From positions 4,742,001-4,806,000 of the forward strand of contig NZ_CP022529.1 of the NCBI RefSeq assembly GCF_002237595.1: a stretch of DNA of 64,000 nt, read 5' to 3'. The notes below the pieces were generated by a model. The model was not told where the DNA came from and did not search any database. It worked only from the letters and a program-made list of their open reading frames with translations. This DNA is from Labrenzia sp. VG12 (GTDB lineage Bacteria; Pseudomonadota; Alphaproteobacteria; Rhizobiales; Stappiaceae). The position numbers and the translations under genes are program-made. This document shows, piece after piece, positions 51,487-60,594 of the stretch (positions are counted from its first letter, which is position 1; the number at the start of each line of letters is the position of its first letter).

Positions 51487-52473
51487 TTAGCGATTATTGT
51501 CTGCCGCGTCAGAAGCCTGCCAAACGGACACGAGCCCGTCAAGCGTAAGACCCCGTGGAATCAGCCCCTTAGCGTCATTAATCGGGTCCAGAAGCGCGGA
51601 ACCGATGCCTTTTCCGAATTCTCGGGAGATGCGAGAGGAGAATGGCAGCTCCTCCAGGTTCTCTTTTGTGCTCCAGGTAACGACCGGCAGGTCCTTTGCG
51701 ACACCCTTCTCGGTCTCGAGCCAGGAGATCGCGGCTTTTTCGCCGCCGATGGCATCCACCAGCTTCTCGGACATCGCTTCGTGACCGGTCAGAATACGGC
51801 CGTCCGCCAGCTGCCGCGCCTTGGTGGCGTCGAGTGAGCGGCGTTCTGCCACCAGTCCGACAAACCAGTCATAGGAGTCGGTGACCAGGCTCTGCAGCAT
51901 GGCCCGGGCCTCGGGGCTGACTTGAGAATAGAAATCGGGTTCCGCCTTGAGTGGTGCGCTTTTCACCGCTTCCATTTCAACGCCGACGGTTTCCAGCAGC
52001 TTCTCGATGTTGCCGAACTGGAAGAGCACACCGATCGAACCGGTGATTGTGTTGTAGCGGGCGACGATATGGTCGGCCGAAAGGGCAACCATGTAGCCGG
52101 CAGACGTGCCGATGGTGCGGATTTCCGCGACAACGGGCTTTTTCTCTGCCAATTCGCGGAGAGCTTCGTATAGCGCCTCGCCGCCGGTGGTGCTGCCGCC
52201 GGGTGAATTGATCGATATGACGACGCCCTTGACGGCCGTCGACTTGCCGATCTTCTCGATCATTTTCAGCGTCTTGCGGTCTTCGACGATAAGACCTTCG
52301 ATCGGGATACGCGCCACGTGGGCAGATCGCTTGGACAGCCCGGATGCACCGGAAGCAAGCAGGATGCCGGTGACCAGCGCCGCGGCGATAACGACGAAGG
52401 TCGCAACCCGCCAGAAGGTCACTTTGCGCCTCAGGCGCCGTCTATCAACCAGGGCGTCAATATCAACCGACAT
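51487..52473 (-). CDS. sppA: signal peptide peptidase SppA
   Basis: The 328-residue protein has an N-terminal membrane anchor (residues ~20-40) and the S49 protease fold with catalytic Ser124 (GTSAGYM) and the expected Lys near 176 (KSAPLK) after TGSIGVLFQFGN. It degrades signal peptides left in the inner membrane. This is the short 'half-size' form. The start at 52473 (MSVDIDAL) fits known homologues; the frame is open 12 codons further. In many relatives rpsA lies upstream, but not here. Confidence 0.9.
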   Translation of the reverse strand: MSVDIDALVDRRRLRRKVTFWRVATFVVIAAALVTGILLASGASGLSKRSAHVARIPIEGLIVEDRKTLKMIEKIGKSTAVKGVVISINSPGGSTTGGEALYEALRELAEKKPVVAEIRTIGTSAGYMVALSADHIVARYNTITGSIGVLFQFGNIEKLLETVGVEMEAVKSAPLKAEPDFYSQVSPEARAMLQSLVTDSYDWFVGLVAERRSLDATKARQLADGRILTGHEAMSEKLVDAIGGEKAAISWLETEKGVAKDLPVVTWSTKENLEELPFSSRISREFGKGIGSALLDPINDAKGLIPRGLTLDGLVSVWQASDAADNNR

Positions 52474-52780
52474 GAATTCAGTGTCTCCGGCAAGCGCTTT
52501 GAAAACCAATAACCTACATAGGGTGACCTACGCAGAAAATGCAATCGGCTTATGTCGTTTTCGCATCGGAATGCGGCAGTTTGCGGCACGGATCGGAAAA
52601 TTCTCCGCTATAGGGTGATCGGCGTCATCAGGGGGATCCAAGCATTGCAAGCGATGAGCGATACAATGTTAGCGGGAAGAACGCGCCGCGTGAACCGACG
52701 GAGCTGAACAGGTTCAACGCCGTGTTTCACGACCTGCTGCACGATGATGACGTTTTCCCAGGCTCAGTCTGGCAGTGGCC
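52474..52780. other. intergenic region with a possible small reading frame
   Basis: The plus strand between 52614 and 52784 is open in one frame after a TAG and shows codon-like composition with a plausible C-terminal half (NRFNAVFHDLLHDDDVF, then a TAA), but no ATG or GTG near its start. A competing ATG at 52654 in another frame gives only 17 residues. It may be a remnant. The sppA promoter must also lie here. Confidence 0.3.
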
Positions 52781-53704
52781 TTAATCCCCGAGCGGCTGAG
52801 GGCCTGTGCGCCCGTGAAAGGCAGTCAGGGAGGCCCGTATGCGGCGCAGGTTTTCCGCAGTGGTTGTGGACCGGACCTGGGCCACGGTCATGGCGATCGC
52901 ATCGACAATGATCAGATGGGCATAGCGGGAGGCTGTCGGCTTGTAGATGTCCGGGTCTTCGGGCAGATCGATGAGCAGGGAGACCTTCGAGATCTGCGCA
53001 AGCCGCGATCCCTTTGGCGCGATCGCGATGGTCATGGCACCGTAGCCGCCGGCAATTTCCGCCGCGCTGACCAGTTCCTCCGCTTCCCCGCTCGCCGAGA
53101 CGCACAACAGCACATCCTCCGGGCCGAGCGTTGCCGCGCGCATCTGCAGGAGATAGCTGTCCTCCAGCGCGACGGCCGGAATGCCCAGCCGGAAGAACCG
53201 GTTGGCAGCTTCGGTGGCGACCATGGAAGAGCCGCCGCCAATGCCGGCGGCCACCAGCTGCCGGCAACTGGAAATCTCCGAGACGGCCGTTTCCAGGATA
53301 TCCGGGTCGACCTGGCCGCGCATGACATTCGCCGTTGCATAGAGTGCCCCGAGCACCCGGTCGACGGCCGTGTCGCTGGCCACCTGTTCGCTGGCCGGCG
53401 GCGGTGAAATATATTGCAGGCTGACGGCCAGGTTCTGGGCGAGGCGCAGCTTGAATTCCCGGAACCCGTCACAGCCGAGTGTTCTGCAGAAGCGCACAAC
53501 AGTCGGAGTGCTGACGCCGACTGCCTTGGCGAGCTGGGCAATGGTCATGTCGGAGATGTCAGCCAGGTGCGCCTGAACGTAAGTGGCCACCTTCTGCTCT
53601 CGTGCAGGAAACCGTCCGTCGTGATCGCGCAGCGCGGAGATCAAATCGATGGCTGCCTGACCGCTGGAACTGTCGCCGGACGGGGTTTTGATTTTTGCCT
53701 GCAC
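52781..53704 (-). CDS. MurR/RpiR family transcriptional regulator
   Basis: The 307-residue protein has an N-terminal HTH_6 domain (DISDMTIAQLAKAVGVSTPTVVRFCRTLGCDGF) and a C-terminal SIS sugar-phosphate-binding domain (GIGGGSSMVATEAANRFFRLG, LLCVSASGEAEELVSAAEI). RpiR regulators respond to sugar phosphates. The start is probably GTG 53704 with AGGGAG upstream; the longer frame to 54010 overlaps the divergent TRAP gene and is not RpiR-like. It faces the TRAP transporter dctQMP across a 174-base gap containing two clean palindromes, so it very likely regulates that operon. Confidence 0.9.
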   Translation of the reverse strand: MQAKIKTPSGDSSSGQAAIDLISALRDHDGRFPAREQKVATYVQAHLADISDMTIAQLAKAVGVSTPTVVRFCRTLGCDGFREFKLRLAQNLAVSLQYISPPPASEQVASDTAVDRVLGALYATANVMRGQVDPDILETAVSEISSCRQLVAAGIGGGSSMVATEAANRFFRLGIPAVALEDSYLLQMRAATLGPEDVLLCVSASGEAEELVSAAEIAGGYGAMTIAIAPKGSRLAQISKVSLLIDLPEDPDIYKPTASRYAHLIIVDAIAMTVAQVRSTTTAENLRRIRASLTAFHGRTGPQPLGD

Positions 53705-53728
53705 ATGGATCTCCCTGGTTGCAGGATT

Positions 53729-53743
53729 TGTAATTTGATTACA
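53729..53743. promoter_or_regulatory. RpiR-type operator, proximal to the regulator gene
   Basis: The 15-base palindrome TGTAAT-TTG-ATTACA is perfect in both arms and sits about 25 bases upstream of the regulator's GTG, consistent with autoregulation. TGTA...TACA dyads are typical RpiR-family targets. Confidence 0.6.
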
Positions 53744-53838
53744 GAAACGCGTCAATGAGGGTTTCAAACTAGCCCAAATCGCTCCCAAAGTGTAACTAAA
53801 AAACAAAAAATGCTTGACTGATGCCTCAATCTGCTTTG

Positions 53839-53861
53839 AAAATGTAATTAAGGTACATTTT
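53839..53861. promoter_or_regulatory. RpiR-type operator before the TRAP operon
   Basis: A perfect 8-base dyad AAAATGTA - N7 - TACATTTT lies 18 bases upstream of the dctQ ATG and shares the TGTA/TACA core with the site at 53729. A possible -35 TTGACT sits at 53814-53819, so binding would block the promoter or the ribosome site region. Confidence 0.55.
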
Positions 53862-53878
53862 TGAAGTTGGGGGGGGAT

Positions 53879-54388
53879 ATGCGGGACTGGGCAGCCAAGA
53901 CCAGCGCGAGACTGAACAAGGGGGTGGAAGCGGTTGTGGCCTTGCTGATGGCGCTTCTGGTGCTGGACGTCTGGCTCGGTGTCGTCGACCGTTACTTCTT
54001 TCACTGGCAATTGCCGTGGCCGGAGATCATCGCGCGTTATCTGATGATCTGGGCTGCCATGCTGGCGGTCTCCTCAGGGATTGCGCGGCGGGATCACATT
54101 GGCCTCACCGCGGCAATCATGCAGGTGCCGCAAGGCCTGCGCCGCGGTGTGCTGATCGCCATCGACCTCTTTATCCTCGCCCTGTTCCTCTATGTCTTCT
54201 GGTATGGGCTCGGCTTTGCCGAAAGCGGTGCCAAACGCCAGGCCATGATCTTTGGCATCAGTCTGCAGCCCTTTTACGCAGCGATCCCGACGGCTGCAGC
54301 GCTTGCGGTCATCCAGACCGTGCTGGTCATGATCCGGGATACGGGCACCCATCTCGACAATCCTCCGTTTCAGGAGGCGTCCGCATGA
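53879..54388 (+). CDS. dctQ: TRAP transporter small permease DctQ
   Basis: The 169-residue protein has four membrane helices, starting VVALLMALLVLDVWLGVVDRY, and the family motif PWPEIIARYLMIWAAMLAVS, with the DctQ 'ARRDHIG' segment. It forms the small membrane subunit of a TRAP carboxylate transporter. The ATG at 53879 follows eight G, a possible ribosome site. dctM overlaps by four bases (ATGA). Confidence 0.92.
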   Translation: MRDWAAKTSARLNKGVEAVVALLMALLVLDVWLGVVDRYFFHWQLPWPEIIARYLMIWAAMLAVSSGIARRDHIGLTAAIMQVPQGLRRGVLIAIDLFILALFLYVFWYGLGFAESGAKRQAMIFGISLQPFYAAIPTAAALAVIQTVLVMIRDTGTHLDNPPFQEASA

Positions 54389-55668
54389 TTGTCGCGCTTG
54401 TTTTCATCGGCTTCGTCCTGCTTGGCATGCCCATCGGTTTTGCCATCGGAGCAGCCGGTGTCATCGGTCTGATCCACATGGGCGGTGATCAGTTCCTCGC
54501 CATCGGTCCAAGCCGGATCTTCAACGGTCTGAACATCTTTCCGTTCCTGGCCATGCCGTTCTTCATTCTGGCCGGCGAAATCATGAATCACACCGGCATC
54601 ACCGATCGGCTGGTGCGCCTTGCCCAGGTGCTGGTCGGTCATTTTCGAGGCGGTCTTGCCCACACCAACATGCTTGCCTCGGTCTTTTTCGCGGGCCTGA
54701 CGGGCTCTGCAACGGCGGATGCTGCTGCCTTCGGCCGCACGCTGGTGCCGGCCATGGTCAAGGAAGGCTACAAGCGCGACTATGCCTGCGCAGTGACGGC
54801 TGCAGGCTCCATCATCGGCCCGACCATTCCGCCCTCCGGACTGATGGTGGTCTACGGATCGCTGATGGGGGTCTCCATCGGCGGGCTCTTCGCGGCCGGT
54901 ATTCTGCCAGGCCTGATCATCTGCCTTGTCTGTATGGCAGTTATTGCAGTCGGCGCTACGCGAAACAGCCTGCCCAAGGCGGAGCGGCGCGCGAACCTGA
55001 GAGAAATCTGGGACGTCTTCGTGTCCTCGCTGACGGCGCTTTTGATGCCGCTGATCATCCTGGGCGGTATCCTGGGGGGCGTGGTCACGCCGACCGAAGC
55101 CGCCTCGATCGCTGTCGCCTATGCGCTTTTCATCGGGGCGTTCGTCTACCGGACCCTCACAGTGAAGGCGCTTTACACCATGCTGGTGCGCACCGCACGT
55201 ATCACCGGCGTCATCTTCGTGATCATCGCCTTTGCCGGCATTCTCGGCTGGTGGATGAGCTTCGAGCGCATTCCGCAACTCCTGGCGGAAACCATCCTGG
55301 GCATGGCGGACAATCGTTATCTCGTGATTGCCATCATCATCGGCTTCCTGCTGATCGTCGGCATGGTCATGGACATCACGGCGATCCTGATCATCCTGGC
55401 GCCTGTGCTGGTGCCGCTGACGGCCCAGGTCGGCCTGTCACCGATCCATGCGGGCATCATCTTCGTGCTTGCCCTCAACATCTCGTTGATGACACCGCCC
55501 GTCGGCGCCTGCCTGTTCGTCCTGTCTTCAGTTACCGGAGAAAAACTGGAACGCATTGCCATCAAGCTCGCACCGTTCCTGGTCGCCGAGGTGGCGGTCC
55601 TGTTCCTGTTTGCCTTCTGGGAAAGTGCGGCCCTGTTCCTGCCGCGCGCCTTCGGGTTCGCCCCGTAG
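54385..55668 (+). CDS. dctM: TRAP transporter large permease DctM
   Basis: The 427-residue protein has about twelve membrane helices and DctM signatures: FFAGLTGSATADAAAFG, AGSIIGPTIPPSG, GGVVTPTEAASIAVAYA, and GMVMDITAILIILAPVLVP. It is the Na+-coupled translocation subunit. The start at 54385 overlaps dctQ; the longer frame from 54016 is a shadow of dctQ. Confidence 0.95.
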   Translation: MIVALVFIGFVLLGMPIGFAIGAAGVIGLIHMGGDQFLAIGPSRIFNGLNIFPFLAMPFFILAGEIMNHTGITDRLVRLAQVLVGHFRGGLAHTNMLASVFFAGLTGSATADAAAFGRTLVPAMVKEGYKRDYACAVTAAGSIIGPTIPPSGLMVVYGSLMGVSIGGLFAAGILPGLIICLVCMAVIAVGATRNSLPKAERRANLREIWDVFVSSLTALLMPLIILGGILGGVVTPTEAASIAVAYALFIGAFVYRTLTVKALYTMLVRTARITGVIFVIIAFAGILGWWMSFERIPQLLAETILGMADNRYLVIAIIIGFLLIVGMVMDITAILIILAPVLVPLTAQVGLSPIHAGIIFVLALNISLMTPPVGACLFVLSSVTGEKLERIAIKLAPFLVAEVAVLFLFAFWESAALFLPRAFGFAP

Positions 55669-55735
55669 CAAAAAACAAGAACGGCAAAAACCTGCCAAAA
55701 AACCTGCAAAAAAACCTGAAAGAGAAGTGGAGAGA

Positions 55736-56785
55736 ATGATGAAAGCACTCGCAAAAGGACTGGCTGTCGGCCTTGTCACATCCCTGATGGCCGGCAGCGC
55801 ACTTGCCGAGGGCAAGGTGCTGAAATTCGGTCACGACAATAAGACAGATCCGTTCGAGAACCCGGCGCATGCCTGCACCGCCGTCTTCTCGAACATCGTG
55901 GCGGCGGACACCAATGGCGCGGTGGAAGTGGAAGTCTTCGGTTCCAACCAGCTCGGCTCGGCCGCTGAACACGTCCAGCACGTGCGTGATGGTGTCTTGC
56001 AGGCGACGCTTACCTCCACCGGGGCGCTTGCCAGCTATTATCCGCGCGTCGACGTTCTGAACCTGCCATTTGCCTTTGCCGACAACGCGGCCACCTACGA
56101 AGTCTTCGACGGTGATTTCGGCAAGGCCCTTGCCGCCGATATCGAGGAAACACTTGGTGATGTCGTGGTGCTTGGTTTCCCGGACACGGGCGGGTTCTTT
56201 GCGGTCACCAACTCCAAGCAGCCGATCGCGTCGCTCGACGATTTTGACGGTATCCGCATTCGGACCATGACCCTGCCGTCCCATCAGACCATCATCCAGG
56301 CGCTTGGCGCGCAGGCCTATCCGCTCTCCTGGGGCGAGGTCTATTCCGGTCTGCAGACCGGCGTGATCGACGGCCAGATGAACCCGGTGCCGATCATTTC
56401 CTTCGCCAAGTTCTCAGAAGTGCAGAAGTATCTCACCCTGACCAACCATCTGTTCTCACCCTACACCTTCATGGTCAATCGCGACTTCTTTGAAGGCCTG
56501 ACGGAAGATCAGCAGGAAACGCTTCGCTATGCGGCCGAAAGCTGCGTTGCCGCCAGCCGCGGCCTGTCGCGTATCATCGAGGCGTCGGACCGGGGTCTTG
56601 CGGGTCTGATGGACAAGATGGAAGTCACCGCCCTGAGCGCCGATCAGCGCGCAGCCATGGCAGCCGCAACGCAGCCGGCCTTCGAAACCCACATTGCAGA
56701 AAACCTGGACGGCAAGGCCAAAGAGCTTCTGGCGAGCTTCAAGGCGGAAGTCGAAAAGGCCAACGGCAGCGTCTACATGGACTAG
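55736..56785 (+). CDS. dctP: TRAP transporter substrate-binding protein DctP
   Basis: The 349-residue periplasmic protein starts with a signal peptide (MMKALAKGLAVGLVTSLM, cleavage after ALA near residue 25), followed by the DctP fold: LNLPFAFADNAATYEVFDG, GVIDGQMNPVPIISFAKFSEVQKYLTL and the C-terminal helix. The DctP-type Arg in GIRIRTM is present. It captures a sugar acid, carboxylate or related ligand; the RpiR regulator hints at a sugar acid. The ATG at 55736 or 55739 follows GGAGAGA. Confidence 0.94.
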   Translation: MMKALAKGLAVGLVTSLMAGSALAEGKVLKFGHDNKTDPFENPAHACTAVFSNIVAADTNGAVEVEVFGSNQLGSAAEHVQHVRDGVLQATLTSTGALASYYPRVDVLNLPFAFADNAATYEVFDGDFGKALAADIEETLGDVVVLGFPDTGGFFAVTNSKQPIASLDDFDGIRIRTMTLPSHQTIIQALGAQAYPLSWGEVYSGLQTGVIDGQMNPVPIISFAKFSEVQKYLTLTNHLFSPYTFMVNRDFFEGLTEDQQETLRYAAESCVAASRGLSRIIEASDRGLAGLMDKMEVTALSADQRAAMAAATQPAFETHIAENLDGKAKELLASFKAEVEKANGSVYMD

Positions 56786-56817
56786 GTGCCAGGAGGAATC
56801 CTGCTGCCTGAAACAAG

Positions 56818-56885
56818 GCCCCGCAGGCAACTGCGGGGCTTATACATTGAGAGGCCAGAGCATGTTTTTATGCTTTGGCCTCTTT
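56818..56885 (+). terminator. tandem stem-loops after dctP
   Basis: A 9-bp stem GCCCCGCAG / CTGCGGGGC (56818-56839) is followed closely by a second long stem-loop (56851-56882, GAGGCCA... / ...TGGCCTC) and a TCTTTG tail. Confidence 0.7.
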
Positions 56886-56953
56886 GTCATTGAGGTATGG
56901 CCTTGCCTCGATGGCGCGGCAAGGACAGGACAGAACCGGAATTAAAATCCGGC

Positions 56954-57382
56954 TCAGTTGATCCCTGTGATCTGGATTTCGAAGATCAGGACCTTGCCTG
57001 CCAGAGGATGATTGGCGTCCAGCACGACCTCGTCGTCGGAGATCTCGACGACGGTGACGGTCATCATCTGGCCGTTATCCGTCTGGGCCTGCAGCTGCAT
57101 GCCGATCTGCAGCGGCACGTTTTCCGGAATGTTCGACCGCGGTACGGCCTGGCGCGCAGCCGGATTGTGCTGGCCATAGGCGTCGTCCGGCTCGATACGG
57201 ACCGTCTTCTCGTCACCCACCTTCATGCCTGGAATGGCCCGGTCGAGGCCCGGGATGATCTGGCCGGAGCCGACGGTGAATTCAAGGGGCTCCCGGCCTT
57301 CGGAACTGTCGAAGACGGACCCGTCATCCAGGGTGCCCTTGTAGTGAAGTTGAACCGTGTCGCCGGCTTTGGCTTCGGTCAT
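56954..57382 (-). CDS. FKBP-type peptidyl-prolyl isomerase (SlyD-like)
   Basis: The 142-residue protein is a SlyD-like FKBP: QLHYKGTLDDGSVFDSSEG, EFTVGSGQIIPGLDRAIPGM, then an insert-in-flap part (AYGQHNPAARQAVPRS) and EVVLDANHPLAGKVLIFEI. It catalyses proline isomerisation and acts as a chaperone. The His-rich metal tail of E. coli SlyD is absent. It is single, convergent with the TRAP operon. Confidence 0.92.
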   Translation of the reverse strand: MTEAKAGDTVQLHYKGTLDDGSVFDSSEGREPLEFTVGSGQIIPGLDRAIPGMKVGDEKTVRIEPDDAYGQHNPAARQAVPRSNIPENVPLQIGMQLQAQTDNGQMMTVTVVEISDDEVVLDANHPLAGKVLIFEIQITGIN

Positions 57383-57568
57383 GATGCGTTTCGCAATTCT
57401 GTCTCGGGGTGAGTTTTGAGGCCGCGTCAGCAGGTGCTCGTCGTAGGGGCAAGCCTAAAGTAGCAGCGCCAAATGTAAAGGGACGGGCTTTGATCGCGTG
57501 TGGGCGGGCAAAACCCGCCGGACTGCGTCGCCATTTGCCGTGAAGAGCGGGAACAGGCTGCGGACCTG

Positions 57569-59899
57569 CTATCCCAGCTTGAGCGTGTATTTCGGGGTGC
57601 CATAGAAGCTTAGCCAAGTGCGCTTGGCCAGGCCGTCTTTTGCAAGTTGTTTTAATGCGTCTTCCAGATCGCGTTCGCCCGGTATCCCTATGTCTGCGGC
57701 AAGGTCATCCTTGTCCCGATCTGCTTCCATGGCCGCAATGACGGCAGCGGCCGACATGGCTTCGGACTTGGAAAACATGTAGGCCAGTGCGTCGCGTACA
57801 TCCTCGCCAAAGCCCGCATAGATCAACAGCTGGGCGCGCCGGGTGAAGGTTTGCAGCACGGTTCGGCTGACCGCTTCCATCAACTGTTTGCGTGTTCCGG
57901 CAAACAGTCCGGGAATTCCCTCCCACAGCAGCTTGAGGCCCCACCGCGCTGCGCGGCCGGGAATATGGACCTCGAACAGGCGTTTGGCGACCTTGTCGAA
58001 GCGGATGTCTGCCTGGTCCTTCATGCGCATCAGGGCCGCAGGGGAGATGACCGGCCATTGTGGTTCCTGGATCGCATCAATCAGCGGGTCGCCGTTGGCG
58101 TCGGTCAGCGGCACCGGATTGACGATCCGGCGCACAAGATTGTCGTGTTGCCTGATCTCGTGGGCCTTGCCCGCCTGGCGCTTGGCGCGTGCCGCCCTGG
58201 CGTCATCATGGCCGTCTCCCAACTGCAGCACAGGATTGTCCGCATCCAGAAGAAAAGCCGTTTCCAGGAACCTCTGGCAATTGCGCTGCCCAAGAACAAA
58301 GTCATGCGCTCGGAAGCTTTCATCGAAGAACCCGCTGAAACCGCTCAAGGTTCCACAGGCGATGGCATCCGCCCCGCGCAGTTTCTTGCCCGTGTTGCGC
58401 GGATCCTTCCGGCTGGGGGCGACCAGAAACCTGGAATAGACGGTTTCTTCCTGCGCATTGAGAAGTTCGCTTTGTTTGAACCGTGCCTGGCTGATGAGGG
58501 TCGGCAGAAGTTTGCCAACGCTGATCAGGAGGGAGCCAAGTTTTTCGGCAGCCTTTTTGGTCATGGCTTCATAGCGGGCGCCTTCCGGGAAAGGATCGAT
58601 CATGATGACCGCGCGGTCTGCGCGGTCGCCCTCTCGTGGATTGTCGAGCAGCTTTGTGTCACCGGCATCGGATGTGACCGAGCGGCGAATGGCAAAGCGG
58701 GCAAGTTCAAAGGGTTCGTTGTTGATGACGCCGCCATCAACGGAGATATACGGGGTCTTCTCGTTGGCGTTCTGAGTTTCATCGCCAAAGTCGGGACGTG
58801 GCAACGGATTTGCAAAATGCTCCGGCAATTCCAGCGGCAAGGCGCCGCCTTCGCAATAGTTGTCTACCGGATCCAGAGAACCAAGTTGACGTGCGGTCGC
58901 ATCCACATATCGGGGCGCCAGGCCGAGCGGAAACGCTCCCGATGCAATCGAGGCCACCGTCAGGGCGTACCAGGAGGACTTTTTGTCGGACAGGAAGGGA
59001 ACGTGTCCCGCCGGATCGCTCTGCCTGGGATCGAGCGTGATACCCTGATCCTGCCATCGGTCCAGCCATGGAGACGGATAGGCGGTTGTTCCGAGGTCCT
59101 TGATCCGGAAATGGCGCACCACGTCGTGTTTCTGCATCCAGTAGCCGTCGTCCTTGCCGGAAAACTGGACTTCATAGACCACGCCGTTCAGGCTCGTATT
59201 GGTGATGAACACATCCAGGTCGGCCGCCAGGAAATCGTAGTGCATGCCTTCTGCAAGCGCATTGATGCCTTCGAGGCTTGGGCTTGCTGCTTCGTCGATA
59301 TGGGTGCTGTCGAGAACGGAAGACACATAAGGTGTTTCGGGAATGCCGGGCTGGCCGATCAGAAGCTTGTCCGGATCGTCGAGATCCACAGTGCCGAGGA
59401 ACCCCTCGAAGGTCTGGCTACCGGCTTTTTGCTCCCAAAGCGTGATGTTCTTGACCCAGGCATCGAAGATCGGCGCCAGGGCGTAGTGGCATTTCGCTGG
59501 TTGCTGACTTGCTCCACTGGCAGATGCCGCGGACGTGCCAGGCGCGGTTTTGTAAGGAAAGGAATAACCTGCCTGCAAACGGCCCGGGTTGTCCTTTCGG
59601 GCCTTGATGAGGCTTGCGATGGCAAGGCCGATGCACATGCCCCCTGCCGAGGCGCCTGTCATGGACTTGATGACCACCTTGTGCCGGGGAGCGGTGCTGC
59701 CGTCGTCGTCCTTGTGCTTTTCCACCAGGTCGTTGTGGGCATCGACCGCCCGAAACAGATAGTCGAGCACACCGGCCGTATAGGCGCCGGCAGAGACGGC
59801 GCCTGCCATGGTCAAGCCGATAACAAAAACCGGAAAATCGTCCTTGTCGCGCTCGAACGGTTCGCTCGAAACGTCTGACCCATTTGTGCTGTCCGTCAC
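57569..59899 (-). CDS. patatin-like phospholipase-domain protein, large
   Basis: The 776-residue protein opens with a patatin fold: FVIGLTMAGAVSAGAYTAGVLDYL, the nucleophile elbow GASAGG with Ser84, and the catalytic Asp388 in SVDGGVINNEPFELA. A long C-terminal part with helical and charged segments follows and ends in a winged-helix-like DLEDALKQLAKDGLAKRTWLSF region. Patatins hydrolyse phospholipid esters. No signal peptide is seen, so it is cytoplasmic or membrane-associated. I place the start at GTG 59899, which has GGGGGAG seven bases upstream. Its targets are unknown. Confidence 0.82.
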   Translation of the reverse strand: MTDSTNGSDVSSEPFERDKDDFPVFVIGLTMAGAVSAGAYTAGVLDYLFRAVDAHNDLVEKHKDDDGSTAPRHKVVIKSMTGASAGGMCIGLAIASLIKARKDNPGRLQAGYSFPYKTAPGTSAASASGASQQPAKCHYALAPIFDAWVKNITLWEQKAGSQTFEGFLGTVDLDDPDKLLIGQPGIPETPYVSSVLDSTHIDEAASPSLEGINALAEGMHYDFLAADLDVFITNTSLNGVVYEVQFSGKDDGYWMQKHDVVRHFRIKDLGTTAYPSPWLDRWQDQGITLDPRQSDPAGHVPFLSDKKSSWYALTVASIASGAFPLGLAPRYVDATARQLGSLDPVDNYCEGGALPLELPEHFANPLPRPDFGDETQNANEKTPYISVDGGVINNEPFELARFAIRRSVTSDAGDTKLLDNPREGDRADRAVIMIDPFPEGARYEAMTKKAAEKLGSLLISVGKLLPTLISQARFKQSELLNAQEETVYSRFLVAPSRKDPRNTGKKLRGADAIACGTLSGFSGFFDESFRAHDFVLGQRNCQRFLETAFLLDADNPVLQLGDGHDDARAARAKRQAGKAHEIRQHDNLVRRIVNPVPLTDANGDPLIDAIQEPQWPVISPAALMRMKDQADIRFDKVAKRLFEVHIPGRAARWGLKLLWEGIPGLFAGTRKQLMEAVSRTVLQTFTRRAQLLIYAGFGEDVRDALAYMFSKSEAMSAAAVIAAMEADRDKDDLAADIGIPGERDLEDALKQLAKDGLAKRTWLSFYGTPKYTLKLG

Positions 59900-60062
59900 G
59901 CCAATGCTCCCCCGATAGATCGGCGCCGTTCCGCCAACCGGCTGCCCAAATCTGCTGCAGCAGGAGAGGGACAGCCGTGGCAACTATTCTATAAATTGCG
60001 TGAGAAAAGCAATGCTCGCATTGGTTAAACTTTTTGTCTGCCGTGTTCTTTCGTTTTGGGCA

Positions 60063-60536
60063 TCAGCAACCGTCTTTCCGATGGCCGCGCAATGGTGCGC
60101 GGCTGAGATCGTTGACGGCGTCGGTCGCCTTGCGCAGCAAGTGCAGAAAGGTGTCGGCTTCTTCTTTTTCCAGGCCGCTGAGCATCACATCTTGCGCTGT
60201 TGCGACGGCTGGAGTGAGTGTTCCAAGAGCGGCGTGGCCCTCTGGCGTCATATGCAGGACGCGCGCACGGCGGTCTTTTTCGCTCACCTCGCGTGATAGA
60301 AAGCCCTTCTGCACCAGGCGGTCGACCACACCGGCGATCGTGGTCCGGTCATAGGCAATCAGCCCGGCGAGGGTGATCTGGTCGATGCCGGGCCAGGCCG
60401 CAACCGTCACAAGAGCCGCAAATTGCACCGGTGTCACGTCAAAACCTGTTGCCTCGACTTCAGCATGAAACACGGCAACGGCGATCTGCTGCAATCGCCG
60501 GATCAGGTGTCCAGGCATATCGTTCAGGTGGGTCAT
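60063..60536 (-). CDS. MarR family transcriptional regulator
   Basis: The 157-residue protein has a MarR winged helix: LAGLIAYDRTTIAGVVDRLVQKGFL with the wing segment REVSEKDRRARVLHMTPEG. The start at 60536 has GGGAG upstream. It is divergent from the aromatic hydroxylase, and two near-identical palindromes lie between them, so it very likely regulates both by binding those. MarR proteins commonly respond to aromatic acids. Confidence 0.9.
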   Translation of the reverse strand: MTHLNDMPGHLIRRLQQIAVAVFHAEVEATGFDVTPVQFAALVTVAAWPGIDQITLAGLIAYDRTTIAGVVDRLVQKGFLSREVSEKDRRARVLHMTPEGHAALGTLTPAVATAQDVMLSGLEKEEADTFLHLLRKATDAVNDLSRAPLRGHRKDGC

Positions 60537-60557
60537 GTTCGTCTCCCGGCTTAAAAG

Positions 60558-60571
60558 ATCAGTATACTGAT
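60558..60571. promoter_or_regulatory. MarR operator 1
   Basis: The palindrome ATCAGTATACTGAT lies 22 bases upstream of the marR ATG. An extended TCAGTATACTGATTAAAT core is shared with operator 2. Confidence 0.65.
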
Positions 60572-60594
60572 TAAATTTGACGCTCTCCATTTAG

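Noticed and set aside
54016..54384. Upstream extension of dctM
   Set aside because: The lead is an out-of-frame shadow of dctQ; the true dctM start overlaps the dctQ stop at 54385.
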